64,000 nt of DNA from Sextonia rubra (Eukaryota > Streptophyta > Magnoliopsida > Laurales > Lauraceae), in NCBI GenBank assembly GCA_037013555.1, contig JASUAD010000004.1:7073001-7137000 (forward strand), read 5' to 3'. Below, one piece after another: positions 12,601-23,184 of this stretch (positions are counted from its first letter, which is position 1; each line of letters opens with the position of its first letter). The position numbers were made by a program, and so were the translations under genes. The notes beneath the pieces were generated by a model. That model had not been told where the DNA came from, ran no database searches, and worked only from the letters and a program-made list of their open reading frames with translations.

Positions 12601-15600
12601 CTGACTCTTGTTAGTAAAGCTTCCATACCAGTGGAATTGAGAGATTTTATTCCTATTAACTTGATGGGATGCATGTATTAATTGTTGTCGCATATCCTAG
12701 CTTATTGGATGTGAGCGGTGCTTGCACATTATCAGTGCTCTCTGAGAGAGGTGTTGGTGCAAAACATGCAAACTTTAGATGGGTTCTTGTGGCCAATGAG
12801 CTGATTGACTTGAGGAAGTGTTCTATCAAGGAGGGCTTCATCTCCAAAATTGATTTGAATAAGGTGTATGTTTATGTTGAATGGAAATTTGTGGATGACC
12901 TGTAGGATGGGCTTCTGTGATAAGTGGATAGGGCAGATATAGGAATCTCTTCCACTTCTTTCTGAGTATTTATTAAAGTTCTCCTACTCGCCTTTTCAAA
13001 GCGTCAAGGGAAAGATGAGTAGAAATTTGAGTTGGCAAAGTCCTAATACTTAACTGCCAATTTTGCATAGTCCTCCTATCCCGGGCTTGGAAACAGCACA
13101 TCAATCAAGTACTGGAACATGGTATAGCTTAGAGAATATAGATAGGGTAATTTCGTGCTCTGTAGTTTCCACTTAAGGATTGCATGAGAGGAAACCATTT
13201 TCACTCTTTGTTTGGTAGTCTTAGATTTCTTTATTCCCTGACATTTGTCTTTATAAGAAATATTTAGTATAAATGTCATGTTATAAAAATGTCTTTTAAT
13301 TGAAGTGGCACTTGACAATCACATAATACTCTAATATCTGGCTTGTAGCCTGCGCTTTTGCACTAATCTATTCAAAATATCTTTATTAAGGCTTCCATTT
13401 TGTTCTTTAGGTCTGTAGGTACTGTAAAGTAACCAAACCTAACACATTATGCACTTACTGGTTTTCAGTTTTGACTAGATCCTCCTCCCTAATCCTAGAA
13501 CTACTAAACATGCACTCCATATATTTTGTTTTTATTAATTTCTAACCATTTGACTTAAAAGCCTAGTTTTCCAAGCTTCCAGACTCTAGTTTACTTACTT
13601 TCTTACTAATTCGCACCACATCATTTGTAAATATCCATGAAAAAACTTCCTCAAAGATCATCATCATCATAAAAGCCTTGTCTTAAGTATTTTGAGGTTA
13701 GCTACATGAATACTGTTTCTCTATTCCAGTCTACCTTGGGCCAAATCCTTGGCTGGGTTGCTTTTCTTCAAATCTATCCTTGCTACTTCCATCCATTCAC
13801 TTTTTGAACTACCCCTTCTCTTAAGGGGCCATCAACCTGCATAGTAAAACTTTTCCTTACTAGCACTATTGCAAGCTTGTGATGGTCATGTCCAACCCAT
13901 CTCAAATGAGTCTCTGTTAATTTATTACCTATTGACTTCACCTCTATTGTCTTTCCTATTTTTACTAGATGTCCATCTCATCATTCTTATCTTTGGTACA
14001 CTCATTTTTTTCATGTGTTGTTTCGTGATTGGCCAACATTTTACTCCATAGGTCATATTTGGTCTAATCATTGTCAAAATTTTCTCCACAATCTTGGTTG
14101 GTATGGCTGACCTCGAAGCACTCCATAAGCAAGTCTCTTTTGTAACCATCTAGGTCTTATCCTATGTTTAACACCATCCTTAATCTATCCACCCTTCCTA
14201 ATTATAGTGCAAGGTATTGGGAGGAATCTCTTTTGTGGTAACTGCCTCAAAAGGTATCTTATTTTTATAAATTTTTTCTATTTCTTTTTTGGATGATGCA
14301 TTTATCTTTTGTTATCCTTTGCTTGGATAATTTTTGGTGTTCTCTTATGATTCTTCTCTAAGATATTTGTGATCAGTAGTTTTTGGTGTCTCAAATCATT
14401 GTTCTTAATTCATTGTCTTCCAGGTTGGGATTATGGGTGCTGAAGGATATTGTGTTAATATCCCTTGGAAGTGTGGCGGTGTTGGGGATAATGACTACAT
14501 TTTTGCTTTTCATCACGTTGTGCTTCCTATAGGTTCTTTTCTTGTCCCTTTACTGCCAATAAAATGTGATGAAAACTTATAATTCTCACATGTTTTGAGG
14601 AATGTGGAAGATGTCCTTCCTTTCAATCTTATGGCATTTTTGGAAGGAGAGGAACACAAGATGTTTTGAAGGTTATTCAGTGAATGAAAGAGTCCTATGC
14701 GACAAGATCAAATTCTCAATTGCTCAATGGTTGAAGTTAATACCTTTATTTAGTGTTATCACCGTCGATCAGCTGATGGTCAATTGGAAGGATATAGCTT
14801 TTACTTGATAAGGATTTTGCATTACCTTATCTTTGATGGCGGCCTAAGTTACCGTTATCCTATTGTACTGTTACACTTTGTTTCTCCTTTTGTTGATTAG
14901 GTTGCTGTTTTTGTTTGGCCTGTTTCAGCTGCCTCTTTGGTCTCTGACCAGTATAATTCTTTTGTACTGGCTTTTCTTTTCTTTTCAATGATAGAAACCA
15001 CTCAAAAAAAAAAAAAAAAAGGGTTTTGTGGCTGAAACATTAGCAAGGTTGAGTCTATGATCAATTAGGATAGTGGAAGTCTTGAATCTGTTATACAATT
15101 AAGGCTCTTGGCATTGGTGTGTGTTAACATAAGTTGATTTGCTATAAAAATGCGTATTAACTATGAAATATCCATTTACTTAAATGGTGGAATCCATATA
15201 CACTCACAGGAATTTTCAGGAATGTACTGGCTGTTACTTGAATAGCCAGGCCTCTGGGTCCCACCTGGGACCCTTATGATTGATCTGAACCCGTCACACT
15301 CTCTACACCTCCCATCTACCCATGGATGCAGTTGTGCCTCTTTTCTTTAATTATTACCTTGAAAAATTTTACTATCATCTGAGTTTTGTACACCTTCGAA
15401 GTTATAATGAAAAAGTGCACATTATCACTTTATCCAACAACTAGGAATTGTCCACCTTGAATTTAAGCATCATCGCTAATAGCCTATTCTTTCGGTAGTG
15501 ACAATAATGACTTACCCAGAAATTTGTGTCTAGATGAATTGACTGAAGATCAATTGCAGTTTGCATTTTGATTCCCAATGGAATTACAGAGTGACTTATG

Positions 15601-18600
15601 CATTACCAGTCTGCTTCTAATTGAAAGCTTATGTTTTTTAAAAGGCATATTTTAAAATTCTCTAGGCAATGCTGTGCTCTAAGTGTTTTATCCTAATCTT
15701 CGTGGTGCTTTCTGTGTCAACTCTCACCCATTAATTGCTGATGCTTTTTGACAGTTTCTGGTGTTTTCATTTTTATGTGAAGTACACTATGATATGCAAA
15801 TAAGCAAAACATGCTATTAATGCTGTTTTCAAAGTAATATGTTTCTTGCAGGATTGCACTACTCATGGATATTGTATTTTCCATCTGTTTTCTGTGTTTT
15901 GTTATGAACAATTTACATTATAAAACCTTACAATTGCATATGATTTTGCATTGGCTATTTGCTTCTTTTGATGCATGGTATTAGTAGCTATTTTCTCTAT
16001 TTCATTCCCCATGATCAGTAGCATTGTATTGCTTCAATGCATGTTAACTGTTGTTTTGGGTCACAGCATTAGCATGTTATGTTTTGTGAATTGGCATTTA
16101 ATGCAGCTTTAGAGTTTGCTCCTGATCTAACCATTATATCAGCTGGATTTGATGCTGCAAGGGGTGATCCTCTTGGTTGCTGCGATGTAAGGATTCTTTT
16201 CTTTCTTGAGTAAGTGCAACCTTTGATTCATCTGATTTTATTGAGATCTTTATGGTCTAGATTGTAGATATTCTTTGTTTAATAGTGGTCATTCAATTTA
16301 TGTTTGCATGATGTTGGCTCATGAATGTAAAATTCTTTTTACTTCCCATCTGGTCACTCACAAGAATCATTGATGCAGGTAACCCCTGCTGGCTTTGCTC
16401 AGATGACCCACATGTTGAGTGGGCTTTCTCATGGAAAACTGCTTGTTATTCTTGAAGGAGGGTTGGTGGTTTACCCCTAAACATTAATTATAATGTTAGA
16501 TATGAATTATCTTTTATTGAGGTGAAGTCAGACTAAATAATCCTTTCTTTTATCATTTCAGTTACAATCTTCGGTCAATATCATCTTCAGCTACAGCAGT
16601 GGTAAGGGTAAGTACTTGCCTGAGCAGTCCTTAATTTTTTCCCTCAAGTTGTGGTTGTATGAGAGGTTGAACTTTAAGATGGAAAAAATATGCATATGTA
16701 TCAGTTGTTGCATTGGACTTTAATCAGCATCACCACGAAGTCACCTAAGTTTGTGTTGAGTGTTGATTGTACTGATTCATTGTCATGATGAACAAGTAAG
16801 TTTTACATCTAAAAAAGAAGAAAAGTAAAAGAAAATAAAATAAAGTTACAATCTTCCTCAGCCTATATAACTTGGGCCTATATAACTTGGACAAGGAGAC
16901 ACTCTTGGAGTCTCTGCTAGCCCTTTTTTGACAACTGGGTCCGGTTTTATTTGAAAAGCTCCAATCAGCTTCCATTTCAATTAGTAATTATACATTATGT
17001 TAATTTTACTTGTTTATCTTTGACTGCAAAACTTGAGAAGAGAGTTAACCCTCGGACAGAATCTTGAAATTGGTAATTGAAAGAAATTTTTTTTTGAAAG
17101 AGGTAGAATATTGGACCATTCAAGAAAACAAAGGTCGAATATTGGGAGTTGCTCTGGAGAACAGGTTGATGGTAAGACAGTTTTTTAGCAATTAAAGTGA
17201 TGTGAAATAGTGGGCTTTGGACAAGAGTCCATACCACAGTTGGGGGGCTATCATTGTTGCTACTGCATTGTGGGTTGGAGTCATGTTACTGAAAAAAGAA
17301 AAAGAAAAAGAAAGAAGAGTGCAAAATAGGTGGGTCTGTCTGAGAAACTGTTAGTTTGGGTGGAAGATTCGTATGCTAATAACTAGCAGATCCTAGCTGC
17401 CAATGGCCAAACACTTCCCACTTCTAGAACTGGGTCTATCAATCTCTCAGTACTGCAGCAGTCAACATCTTTCTCTTCCCAATGTTTGTTGTGTTCCTAA
17501 CGTTCTTCTCCTTTTTTTTTTTTTTTCCTGAATGGTAATGCAATTTTGTTAGAAGCCATCCAGCATAAGAGAGTGAGAGACATATACTGAGAAGTTACAA
17601 TGGGAAACCAAAGAAAATGAAAGTAAACAACAAACAAACAGAAGCAAAGCAATCAATTAAAAATTACATATCTCAATAGAAAGATTATCTCACACAACGC
17701 CACTTATAGCCAAACCATCCGTGACTTCGTTAGCCGAGCACTTCACATGTGAAAGGAAACATTATGCTTTGATGCCAACTCCAACACTTCCTCGCAGATA
17801 TCTGCCATATGCCATGGATGAGCAGCCGAGCAAGAAGCCCATCTAATCACAGAAAGTGCCTCCTCCAACAACAAAATTACTATAACCCAGCATTGCAGCT
17901 TCTCGAAGACTAGTCCGTAGAGTAAGTGGCGCAGTCTCATTGACCCAATGGAAGCCAGATGGACCGGAGAAAGAAAGAAGACTAGCACTCAAATTATCTC
18001 TACCAGAGAAAGAAAGAAGACTTGCACTCACATTATCTCTATGTCTCTGATCAGATCACCAATTCCTGAAGGACGTGGATTACCCAAAGCACTCCCATCG
18101 AAATTAAGCTTAAAAACACCTGGCTGTGGCAACTTCCAAAAAGGAAGAATCAGGACATGGAAAGATGAAAAGGCCACTTCTTTCCAACATCTCAAAAGCA
18201 GATCAATTGAGAAGCTCCTGAAGGCAGGGAGAACAAAAACCCAGAAGGCAACAATAAGCTTGACTCTCTGCTCACAAATCCTAATTCAGCAGGTCAACTT
18301 GTTGAAAAGCCATCTACTTTTTCTCCTGCTTGTGTGGTTAAGGACTAGTGAACTAAAGCAAATACAAATTTTATTGCTCAAGAAAAATGCCTTTGTCATT
18401 AGTATGTCTGCTTCTGGCATTGTAGCTTCTTGATATAACAGGTGGCTGCACATATTTAAAACTTAGCCGAGTCCGAGTCAGGTTGTGTGAGACATGGCTG
18501 AGTTGCATAGTGAAGCGACCCAGCCTATTATTTAAGGCTCCAAGACTCTCCTCCTGGGATTGGGAGGTGTGATTTGCGTAAATGGCGTAAAAGCAAAAAC

Positions 18601-21600
18601 TAAGTGAGATTAATGGGATTGAGAGGAGTGATTCTATGAAGAGTTTGAATTTGCACAAGTGATAAATAATAGGTTGCTGCATCTATGATGAGTGTTTTAA
18701 AACTCAGCTGAGTCCGAGGTGGGTTCTGTGCGGCTCGATTGAGTTACATAGGGGAGTGACCCTGCCCGTATGTAAGGCTTCAAAAACCCCACTCTGGGAT
18801 TGGGAGGTGTGATATGCATAAATGGTGTAAAAGCAATAATGAAGTGAGATTAATGGGATTGAGAGGAATGATTGTATAAAGAGTCTGCATTTTCTAATCT
18901 TGGTAACTGAGAGAGAAATTAATGGGATTGGAAGGTGTGGTTTGCATAAATGGTGTTGAAGCCATAATTGAGAGAGTAATGGTATTGAGAGGAGTGATTG
19001 CAATTTGCATAAATAGTTTGGATTTTTAAATATTGGCATAATTGGGAGAGTAATGGGATTGAGGGTATGTAGATAAGATTTTGAAATCTTTTACAACTTT
19101 TTAGGATTCTTTTTTGATTTTTTATGGGCACATTTTGGGCGGACTCAATACAACTTGGCTGGGAGTCAATCTGGCTTGACCTGAACCAAAGCTAACTGGG
19201 TTGGGGTGCCAAGTTCAGATTATGAATCATTGTTTGTTATGCATTTCTAGTACCTGATCTTTGAGTTGTCAGTTGGCTAATTGCAAACATCCACAAGGTT
19301 GTAGAACCACTGATATCTACATTGAAGTTATTGCTGGGGATTCTCAAATACCTACAGCTTAGAAGCTGGGGATTCTCAAATACCTACAGCTTAGAATGTG
19401 AGATCTGAAGAGATAGAATGCTATAGAAACAGAATAAGGTATGGGTCACCTACACTTAACTGCCAATGCGATCCCTTAAATTTTGAATTCTTAAATTAAG
19501 AATTCATCAAACCCCTCCAAGTGGCATTTGAACGTATGACCAGTGGGGTTTCAGCCAACTGCTCTACCACTGAGCTACTCAGATATAATGGGATCTCGTG
19601 GAGTTTGAACCCATGACCAATATGAGCTTGAAGCTTTCCTTCATAACTCTCAGAACTATTTCATATTATCAATTCATAGGGAACCTCAAAGTGCCAATAT
19701 TTTGTTATATTCAATTCTTATCCCAATATTACTCCATATTTGCCAAATGTTGTCTAGCCTTTTCTCGTTTCTTTGTGACATAGCATGTAGCTTCATATGA
19801 CAAATTAGCTGTAGCTGCTGCCTCAGAAAAATGCTACTTCAATTGAAGTGGCACTCACCTTGCTTTTCTCCACTCTGCCCACCTACACTCTTTCTCTTGG
19901 ATTTTCCCACTGAAGCCCTCATTTCTAAAGATGCTTTTAGATATTGAGATCTACTAAACTGTTTTCCCTACTCTTTTGAGGCATTTGCAAATATACCCAC
20001 AATTGTCCATTTTGTTAAGCACATCTTTGGTGGAGGGTTCTGTTCATATTTTGTTGGCCAAATTTCTAAGACTTAATTTTCCCACAGTTATGTGGTACTT
20101 CTATTTGGTCCTTCACGTATTTGAGTTGAGTATTTGTGTATTTCAGAATGGTCCACAGGAATTCAATTTGATTACATGTATTTTAGGGCCATATGTGCCA
20201 TTTTTTACTGTTTCAAAATCATTTTGGCCCATTTGGGTGTATTTTTCAGTCAATCTATTATATTTCCAAATACTGACTGTCACATAACTCATGCAAACTA
20301 ATGACAATGAGAAAATAACCATAAGTGTTAATATCGTAATATTAGAAAGAGTATTATTATTATGTTATAGTTACTAGACAAACATGCCAGTAGTCATGTC
20401 ATTGTGTTAAAATTGCCGATGAGGTATTATTATTATTATTATTATTTTGTTTTCTACTTGAACTTTATTTATTTTTATGACACAGTTCACTTAATATCAA
20501 CTGCTGAAGTTCATATAAGAAAATTTCTCTTGCAGTTTAGTGTTGGACAGTATTGATAGCAAATCTGTCTGTTCTTTCCAATATTCACATCAATTTATGA
20601 CCTAGCAATACTCACAACTGTGTAAATTCAGATGCTGTTGTGCATTTGTATATTTATAATATGGTTATCTCTTGTAGTTTTTAATGCAATTGTGTCACTC
20701 CTTTTAAAGGTACTACTTGGTGAAGGTCCTAGATATGAATTGGATGATATCATGCCTTCCAAACATGGCTTGCGGACCATTTTGGAAGTCATGAAAGTTC
20801 AAATGAAGTATTGGCCCATCTTGGAATCAAGCTATTCCGGTCTGCTTTTGCAGTGGAAGTCTTTATCTTTTCAAATCAGAAGTGAGTAACTGGTACACCT
20901 GTTCTGTTCTTTAACGTTTACAACATTACAATGTTTTAGCTCTAGTTTAAACACCAAAACTAGATCTACTGGTGCTCAAGCCACATTTCACTGAGTAGTC
21001 TCTCTGTTTTTCCCTATTTCCTTTTTTCTCCCTGAAACACATTCCTTTGTACTTTTGATGTTATACTGTGTTTATTATGTTATTGACATAGAAGCATACT
21101 CGCTACCGCTGTATGAGTTATAATTAATCCCAGTTAATGTTTTATTTAAGTTATACTCACCCTTGGATTATGCAGAAAACAAGTAGACAGGGAGTTCATC
21201 TAATGGTTAAACAAATTGTCCAACTTCGAGGCTTAAACCAAGGGCTGAAATGATCAGACTCTGCCCTTTTTTGCACACATGGAGGGCACAGACTTTTCTA
21301 CCCCCTACCCCATTAACTTTTAAGACTCAAAACTTAACGGTTGGTGTCAAATTGGGACTGATGCCTACTCATGGGGAACAGCTGCCCCCTACCCCATTAA
21401 CTTTTAAGACTCAAAATTTAACGGTTGGTGTCAAATTGGGACTGATGCCTACTCATGGGGAACAGCTGCTGTGAATGCTGTTAATAGTTGAATAGGTGTC
21501 AAAAAGTGTCAGTCAATGAGGTGTAATATTACACCTAAGTTGGGTCTCATGATAAAATTGTCGTATGTGTATGTGTGCATTATCAAGATTGGCTAGACCT

Positions 21601-22247
21601 GTGGAACCCGTCCCAGTTATTTGCACTTACCTGAGTTTTCATTGGCCTTGGATTTTGATCATGCAATAATGCATGCACTCACTTCATCGAACTGGAGGGC
21701 CGCCCTCTAAACTATCTTTCTGATCAGATGGTTTCAATTTACACTCCTATGTCAATCAGATGGTTCTTGATTTCCCACATCCTGCCACCCAATTTTTTGT
21801 ATGCTGTTGGTCCCCACAAGCCAGGTTATGCCTTGTTCAGGCTGTTCATGAAAAATTAACATGCACATGGACTAATGTTAAAGCGATTTATCTAGTCCTC
21901 TAATTTCATCCAACAGCAGACCTACAATGGAATATATGGTCTAGTATACTACTATTGTCATTACATGTTTCTTCTTCCCCACTTTTGGAATGGTAATTGT
22001 CATCTTATTTGTATGTCATCAACTGGTGTCAGGTAGGCTATTAAAAATCTTAGAAGGATATTATCTTTCAGTTATTGAGGTTTTGTACCCTTTATTTTTT
22101 GTGCATTTAGAAAGCAAGATCAAGAAAACAAAACGGATTTACATACCGGTATGGTGGAAATGGGGCCGCAAGAAGTCAATCTACCATCTTTTCCATGGTG
22201 GACTCCGGTGGAAGGCCAGGCGATTCACAAAAAGTATTGGCACCTGA
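3647..22247 (+). CDS. HDA15: Histone deacetylase HDA15-type (5' end outside window)
   Basis: Zinc-dependent class II (RPD3/HDA1) deacetylase that removes acetyl groups from histone lysines; Arabidopsis HDA15 is a nuclear repressor working with PIF- and HY5-type factors. Exons: 3647-3723, 4741-4816, 4999-5063, 5793-5848, 10904-11027, 11128-11253, 11405-11455, 12347-12415, 14424-14532, 16107-16186, 16379-16461, 16562-16607, 20710-20881, 22111-22247. Joined they give 422 residues with no stop or frameshift and GT/AG borders throughout. Visible motifs: FDERMLLHSE, HPERPDRLRAIA, the RPPGHHAG histidine pair (11143-11148), the zinc-ligand DVHHGNG (from 11405), SLHRHE, zinc-ligand Asp in FDAARGDP (16151-16153), catalytic Tyr in EGGYNL (split across 16461/16562), and the basic WWKWGRKK tail typical of HDA15. 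Arabidopsis HDA15 is about 550 aa; roughly 130 N-terminal residues, including the RanBP2 zinc finger, are not found here. The first exon's start after TGTAG at 3646 is the least certain border. Confidence 0.93.
7187..7512 (-). mobile_element. Solo LTR nested in the LINE, TSD TTTCT
   Basis: A 326-bp insert bounded by the 5-bp direct repeat TTTCT (7182-7186 and 7513-7517). The LINE reading frame (VRTTCRE ... ETGGYPVTIG) resumes on the two sides. On the minus strand it begins TGATGCAGG and ends GGCTGCGCTA. It has a TATA-like CTATATAAGGAGGAG and then the word CCTTCGGGATATTG shared with the LTR at 2262-2639. With no internal region it is a solo LTR left by LTR-LTR recombination. Confidence 0.82.
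7632..8090. repeat. 247-bp tandem duplication inside the LINE
   Basis: Two diverged copies start at 7632 and 7879 (CCTATTATAGGCTTTTTCTA). Both carry the LINE segment encoding FIDLEKAY. The first copy also has a short internal repeat of GGCATAAAACCATATT. They differ by scattered substitutions, so the duplication is old. Confidence 0.8.
8664..8819. repeat. Two-copy tandem repeat, period 87 bp
   Basis: GGTCCCTTGG...TTGCCAATT...AAATGG.TGGTCA.CAAGGTTTTTATT occurs at 8664-8735 and again at 8751-8819, with moderate divergence. Non-coding, within the HDA15 intron. Confidence 0.75.
8848..9471. mobile_element. hAT-like MITE with 8-bp TSD
   Basis: A 624-bp element with inverted ends: left TTATGAAGCATAGGTAC, right (reverse complement) CTATGAAGCACGTGTAC. 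It is flanked by TTGATTAG (8840-8847) and TTGATCAG (9472-9479), an 8-bp target duplication with one change, as expected for hAT elements. Both subterminal zones are rich in short GTAC/GGTACG/CCGTAC words, likely old transposase-binding repeats. No transposase coding is seen. Confidence 0.78.
13440..13656 (-). mobile_element. Antisense LINE reverse-transcriptase fragment
   Basis: Minus-strand reading gives EEVFSWIFTNDVVRISKK and neighbouring RT sequence. This is homologous to QEEISWCMLFTNDIVLVDESKE of the LINE at 6952-7167. It lies on the wrong side of the tail of the next LINE (13657) to be part of it, so it is a separate, older copy into which that element jumped. Confidence 0.65.
13657..14244 (-). 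mobile_element. Second antisense LINE 3' fragment
   Basis: Starts with an (ATC)n tail at 13657-13671. On the minus strand it encodes a C-terminal segment (GVKCWPITKQHMKKMSVPK, IRMMRWTSSKNRKD) matching the LINE at 6301-6633. Flanks AACTTCCTCAAAG (to 13656) and AACTGCCTCAAAAG (to 14253) look like a diverged target duplication. Severely 5'-truncated and dead. Confidence 0.72.
14590..15020 (+). mobile_element. 3' end of an L1-type LINE (sense)
   Basis: Encodes LSILWHFWKERNTRCFEGYS at 14602-14808, the 'W.IWKERN.R.F' block that follows the zinc-binding zf-RVT domain in plant L1 ORF2. It then has a 3' UTR (...CTTTTCAATGATAGAAACCA) and a 17-nt poly(A) at 15004-15020. 5'-truncated. This is the only LINE I see in sense orientation with HDA15. 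Confidence 0.75.
17511..18340 (-). mobile_element. Antisense L1 LINE with RNase H domain
   Basis: Begins at a poly-T (17512-17526), the complement of its poly(A) tail. Minus-strand reading gives the RNase H start KLNFDGSALGNPRPSGIG (about 18030-18110), then AMLGYSNFVVGGGTF and KCSANEVTDGLAISG (near 17700). These are hallmarks of the RNase H domain at the C-terminus of plant L1 ORF2. Stops and frameshifts interrupt it. Confidence 0.8.
18440..19160. repeat. Degenerate tandem repeat, about 242-bp period
   Basis: The unit starts AAACTYAGCYGAGTCCGAG at 18458 and again at 18700. Each contains GGGATTGGGAGGTGTGAT and GAGATTAATGGGATTGAGAG. A third, partial and scrambled copy follows to about 19060, and GGACTCA/GAGTC words continue to about 19160. 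Open frames on the minus strand here are by-products of the repetition. Confidence 0.7.
19333..19396. repeat. 32-bp perfect tandem duplication
   Basis: Two adjacent 32-bp units at 19333-19364 and 19365-19396, beginning GCTGGGGATTCTCAAATACC, read identical. Probably a recent slippage event in the intron. Confidence 0.85.
19511..19582 (-). repeat. tRNA-like pol III promoter relic (SINE head)
   Basis: The minus strand reads GAGTAGCTCAGTGGTAGAGC (19561-19580 complement), an almost perfect tRNA D-arm/box A. About 35 nt further on is CGTTCAAATGCC, a box-B-like T-loop. The acceptor ends do not pair, so it is not a tRNA gene; a SINE head or tRNA-derived scrap is more likely. Confidence 0.45.
21301..21468. 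repeat. 84-bp tandem duplication in last HDA15 intron
   Basis: Two 84-bp copies at 21301-21384 and 21385-21468, beginning CCCCCTACCCCATTAACTTT, nearly identical. They read in frame as a repeated peptide, but this is intronic and of no evident coding use. Confidence 0.85.
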
Positions 22248-22463
22248 TATCAATTTCGGGTGCCCGGTGGTGACGCAGATCTTGTACAAGATATTTGTTC
22301 CGAGAGGATAGTTCTATTTAAGATGGACATTCGTTTCTTTTCCATTCGGCAACTGAACTGAATTGTTTACTGTTGATCATGTTCAGCTGTATGTTAGTGT
22401 TACTGTTAGTTTTCAGAAGCTAATGTTTTTCGCCACCTATCATGCTGCAAAACAAGATTTTCT

Positions 22464-22469
22464 AATAAA
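22464..22469 (+). terminator. Poly(A) signal of HDA15
   Basis: AATAAA about 217 nt after the HDA15 stop codon (22245-22247), in AT-rich sequence with T-rich stretches nearby. Position and sequence suit the near-upstream element of the HDA15 3' UTR; the cleavage site itself cannot be read. Confidence 0.5.
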
Positions 22470-22539
22470 TCGTCAACATTGAAGCCTTATCTGAGATTTA
22501 CTATACAAGTTATGTTGCGCACTCAACCACAAATGTCTT

Positions 22540-22734
22540 GTTAAGAACGGTGTCTTACCTGAGAGGTAAGACATGCCTGTTCTTACTGACCCTTGACCTC
22601 CCACCTCTCCTTGCATTTGCAAGTATATGTTTTCTTGCATGTGTGAGTTTCATTTGCTCCTCACATGTACGAGTTGTCTTCTCATATGTGCGAGTATTTA
22701 GGGGATCCAGCTCCCCTGAAGTTAAAAAAAAAAA
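22540..22734 (+). mobile_element. Dispersed retroposon-like repeat C, copy 1
   Basis: Contains consecutive words TTGCATGTGTGAGTT, CTCACATGTACGAGTT and CTCATATGTGCGAGTA. It ends GATCCAGCTCCCCTGAAGTT plus poly(A) (about 22723-22734). Comparable segments lie at 27100-27222 (same tail), 27655-27770 and 40220-40445. The shared 3' tail with poly(A) suggests a SINE-like retroposon just downstream of HDA15. No known family recognised. Confidence 0.5.
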
Positions 22735-23184
22735 AGAAAGTCTTCTTACACTCTCAACTGCAGAACTGGAAATCTGGAGGGTGGGTGGGGAGTGGTTGGT
22801 AACGTTTCCAAACCTCAAATTGCTCAATGACATACATGTGAAATTAAAGTCCAGAAAAAAGATACAACGCCAATCTGATCTGCTAGCTGCCTAAAATCCC
22901 AAAGCAAATGTGAAAGAAGCAATTTTTTTGACATGACACTTGTGCGTATATGTGAAAATGAATGAAATTAATTTTTTCATTATATTAAATGTATTATTTT
23001 TATCCGCATGCATTCAATTCCAATCCAGTAAATATGTCCATTTGATAATGACCGTCCTTTGGGGGTAGGATAACTGCCTAGCCGGTATAGGGCCGCGAGG
23101 GCCTAACGTGTAGAAGTAAGCTCAAACTAAGGCCCAGCCATTTAATCTAAATCCGAACTGATCCATACTGTCATGGGTACTAAC

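Larger units (their letters stand above)
12416..14423 (+). other. HDA15 intron with LINE inserted into LINE
   Basis: A 2-kb intron between the exon ending GAADE and the exon starting VGIMGAEGYC. The first kilobase shows no recognisable element. The second half holds two antisense LINE pieces (about 13440-13656 and 13657-14244). Confidence 0.8.
16608..20709 (+). other. HDA15 4.1-kb intron: LINE and tandem repeats
   Basis: Separates ...SATAVVR from VLLGEGP. It contains an antisense L1 fragment (17511-18340), a degenerate repeat cluster (18440-19160), a 32-bp tandem duplication (19333-19396), a tRNA-like pol III motif (19511-19582, minus) and an (ATT)n run near 20425-20446. The rest is AT-rich and featureless. 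Confidence 0.8.

Noticed and set aside
18371..19131. Overlapping minus-strand frames with repeated IPLISL-like peptides
   Set aside because: By-products of the degenerate tandem repeat in an intron; no conserved family.
19511..19582. Functional tRNA gene on the minus strand
   Set aside because: Box A and box B are good, but the acceptor and T stems do not pair and no terminator-flanked tRNA folds.
22538..22894. 118-codon frame just after HDA15
   Set aside because: It runs through a poly(A)-tailed dispersed repeat and has no protein similarity I can name.
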